From Saccharomonospora viridis DSM 43017 (GTDB lineage Bacteria > Actinomycetota > Actinomycetes > Mycobacteriales > Pseudonocardiaceae), in the NCBI RefSeq assembly GCF_000023865.1, contig NC_013159.1, positions 3,746,001 through 3,810,000 of the forward strand: DNA of 64,000 bases. Reading direction: 5' to 3'. This document shows, piece after piece, positions 62,618 to 64,000 of this stretch. The notes below the pieces were generated by a model. It searched no databases. It was given only the letters and a program-made list of their open reading frames with translations, and was not told the origin of the DNA. Numbering within the stretch: the first letter of the stretch is position 1; the number at the start of each line of letters is the position of its first letter. Both the position numbers and the translations under genes were made by a program.

Positions 62618-64000
62618 TTGACCGCCGAGGCCTTACCTGCTGAGCTGCGGCGTGCGATCGTGCAGATCGCCAGGACGCCGCGCCTGCTGGTCGCCTGTGA
62701 CTACGACGGGACGCTGGCGCCCATCACCACGAACCCCGACGAGGCCAGACCCCGCCCCGAATCGGTAGGCGCTCTGCGGTCCCTAGCGTCGCTACATGAG
62801 ACGACGTGTGCGGTGATCTCCGGCCGGGCGTTGCGTGACCTGGCGATCCTGTCCCGCCTCCCCGCGGAGATCCACCTCGTCGGCAGCCACGGCTCGGAGT
62901 TCGACATCGGCTTCGTCCACGCCCTCGACCCCGAGGCCCGGGAACTGCACCGGAGGTTGGAAGCCGAGCTGGCACGCATCATCGACGGGGTCCCCGGGGC
63001 CTCGTTGGAGGTCAAGCCGGCGAGTGTCGCCGTGCACGTACGTCGCGCCGAACGGGACGCGGCCGCCCGCGTGGTGGCCGCCGTGCACGAAGGCCCGTCC
63101 ACTTGGGAAGGCGTGACCACCACGGACGGCAAGGAAGTCGTCGAACTCGCGGTGGTGCGCACCGACAAGGGCAGTGCGCTCGACACCCTGCGCCACCAAG
63201 TGGGAGCGACCGCCGCCATATTCGTCGGTGACGACGTCACCGACGAGAAGGCGTTCGCGCGGCTACAGGGACCCGACCTGTCCGTGAAGGTCGGCGAAGG
63301 GGAAACCCTGGCGCAATACCGGGTCGAGGACACCGAGGACGTCGCCACGGTACTCGCCTTCCTGTTGGAGGAGCGGCGCAATTGGCTGTACGGCGAGCAG
63401 TCCCCGCCGATCGAACGCCTGACGATGCTCGCCAACGAGCGGTCGGTCGCGCTCCTCACCCCGGACGCCAAGCTGACGTGGCTGTGCCACCCGGGCCCCG
63501 ATGCCCCGGCCGTGTTCGCCGACCTGCTCGGCGGGGAGAGCGCGGGGCATTTCTCCATCAGGCCGCACCGCAACGGGCTGCCGCTCGGTCAGCGTTATCT
63601 GCCCAACACGATGACGGTGGAGACGCGGTGGTCCCGGCTGCTCGTCACCGACTATCTGGAACCCGAAAGCCCACCGCATCGCACCGATCTGGTGCGTGTC
63701 ATCAGCGGTGAGGCCGCCGCGTCGGTCGTGTTCGCGCCGAGGCCCGAGTTCGGCGGTGTGCCCGTGCGACTGCTGCCCGAGGAGGACGGCCTGCGCGTAC
63801 TCGGTACGTCCGAACCGTTCGTGCTGCGCTCCCCCGGCGTGCAGTGGGAGATCACCAACGACGGCCTGCACGACACGGCCCGGGCACTGGTGCAGCCCGA
63901 ACCCGACAAGCCCGTGGTGTTGGAGTTGCGCTGTGGCACCACCGATCTGAGCCCGCACGAACTGCCCGAGGTCGACCGCAGGGCGAGGGCAGGCCGCTAC
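62618..64000 (+). CDS. otsB: Trehalose-6-phosphate phosphatase fused to a GH15-type domain (5' part)
   Basis: At least 461 residues, open at the window end. Residues about 20-245 are a HAD-type OtsB: catalytic DYDGTLAP, ISGRALRDLA, SHGSEFD, and GDDVTDEKAF. From about residue 265 a second domain begins (PIERLTMLANERSVALLTPDAKLTWLCHPGPDAPAVF), resembling the N-terminus of GH15 glucoamylase/trehalase-type enzymes. A trehalose phosphatase joined to GH15 is known in actinobacteria. The TTG at 62618 is chosen because AAGGAGG lies four bases upstream; GTG at 62615 is the alternative. It is co-transcribed with otsA. Confidence 0.92.
   Translation, partial: MTAEALPAELRRAIVQIARTPRLLVACDYDGTLAPITTNPDEARPRPESVGALRSLASLHETTCAVISGRALRDLAILSRLPAEIHLVGSHGSEFDIGFVHALDPEARELHRRLEAELARIIDGVPGASLEVKPASVAVHVRRAERDAAARVVAAVHEGPSTWEGVTTTDGKEVVELAVVRTDKGSALDTLRHQVGATAAIFVGDDVTDEKAFARLQGPDLSVKVGEGETLAQYRVEDTEDVATVLAFLLEERRNWLYGEQSPPIERLTMLANERSVALLTPDAKLTWLCHPGPDAPAVFADLLGGESAGHFSIRPHRNGLPLGQRYLPNTMTVETRWSRLLVTDYLEPESPPHRTDLVRVISGEAAASVVFAPRPEFGGVPVRLLPEEDGLRVLGTSEPFVLRSPGVQWEITNDGLHDTARALVQPEPDKPVVLELRCGTTDLSPHELPEVDRRARAGRY

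Overview
The window is GC-rich actinobacterial chromosome. Gene content (thiC/thiD/thiE/thiG, ectABCD with ectD, a DasR-like regulator with a dre site, split LigD-type repair proteins, otsA/otsB) and frequent leaderless-type starts point to the Pseudonocardiaceae; Saccharomonospora or a close relative is my best guess (inference, not proven by any single gene). No rRNA, prophage, transposase or CRISPR array was seen.

Bases 1-25,700 follow an order that I recall from the groEL2-thiE neighbourhood of mycobacteria: groEL (5' end only, two CIRCE elements), moeA, psd, pssA, a CDC48-like AAA ATPase, a LytR_C protein, a DUF3263 protein, def, thiC-thiD behind a TPP riboswitch, then thiO-thiS-thiG behind a second TPP riboswitch, and thiE. 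Inserted in this backbone are an iron-type siderophore ABC transporter with a DtxR/IdeR-type box, a Ser/Thr kinase, a cold-shock protein, two AIM24-family genes, a second thiD copy, and a lower-GC STAND (NB-ARC/TPR) ATPase gene.

Bases 25,800-34,300 hold a membrane protein with a Pro-Thr-Gln tail; a GntR/DasR-like regulator diverging from a sugar isomerase (SIS) and BadF-type kinase pair with a dre-like operator between; a DUF3159 membrane protein; an SGNH hydrolase; an ArfA-like OmpA/BON protein with a small membrane partner; and an unusual two-gene unit (DUF6932-like nucleotidyltransferase plus an unknown 292-residue protein).

Bases 34,400-45,800 are an osmoprotection and stress region: ectABCD (minus strand) with a strong hairpin between ectC and ectD, a DinB/DUF664 protein, a ROK regulator diverging from a GH63 glucosylglycerate/mannosylglycerate-hydrolase-like gene, an Abi-alpha (DUF4393) gene with two tiny CxxC proteins, a MarR regulator diverging from a dioxygenase/hydrolase pair that resembles the MhqR quinone-resistance cassette, and a secreted Lys/Asp/His/Gly-repeat protein.

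Bases 45,800-64,000 hold a YdjM-like membrane protein; an NHEJ-type ligase and a separate primase/polymerase gene; a GAF-PP2C-ATPase/STAS signalling pair with a very clear promoter; an SIS protein; an amidohydrolase; a lipoprotein; a persulfide dioxygenase-rhodanese fusion; an amphi-Trp protein; a second signalling pair in which a PP2C phosphatase overlaps a cobalamin-binding protein carrying the CarH-type Wx9EH signature; tRNA-Thr(TGT); a ThrE-type exporter; and otsA followed by an otsB gene that runs into a GH15-type domain and off the window end.

The candidates most likely to be undescribed are the B12-sensor/PP2C pair, the DUF6932/unknown pair, the Abi-alpha/mini-zinc cluster and the membrane-anchored NB-ARC/TPR protein.
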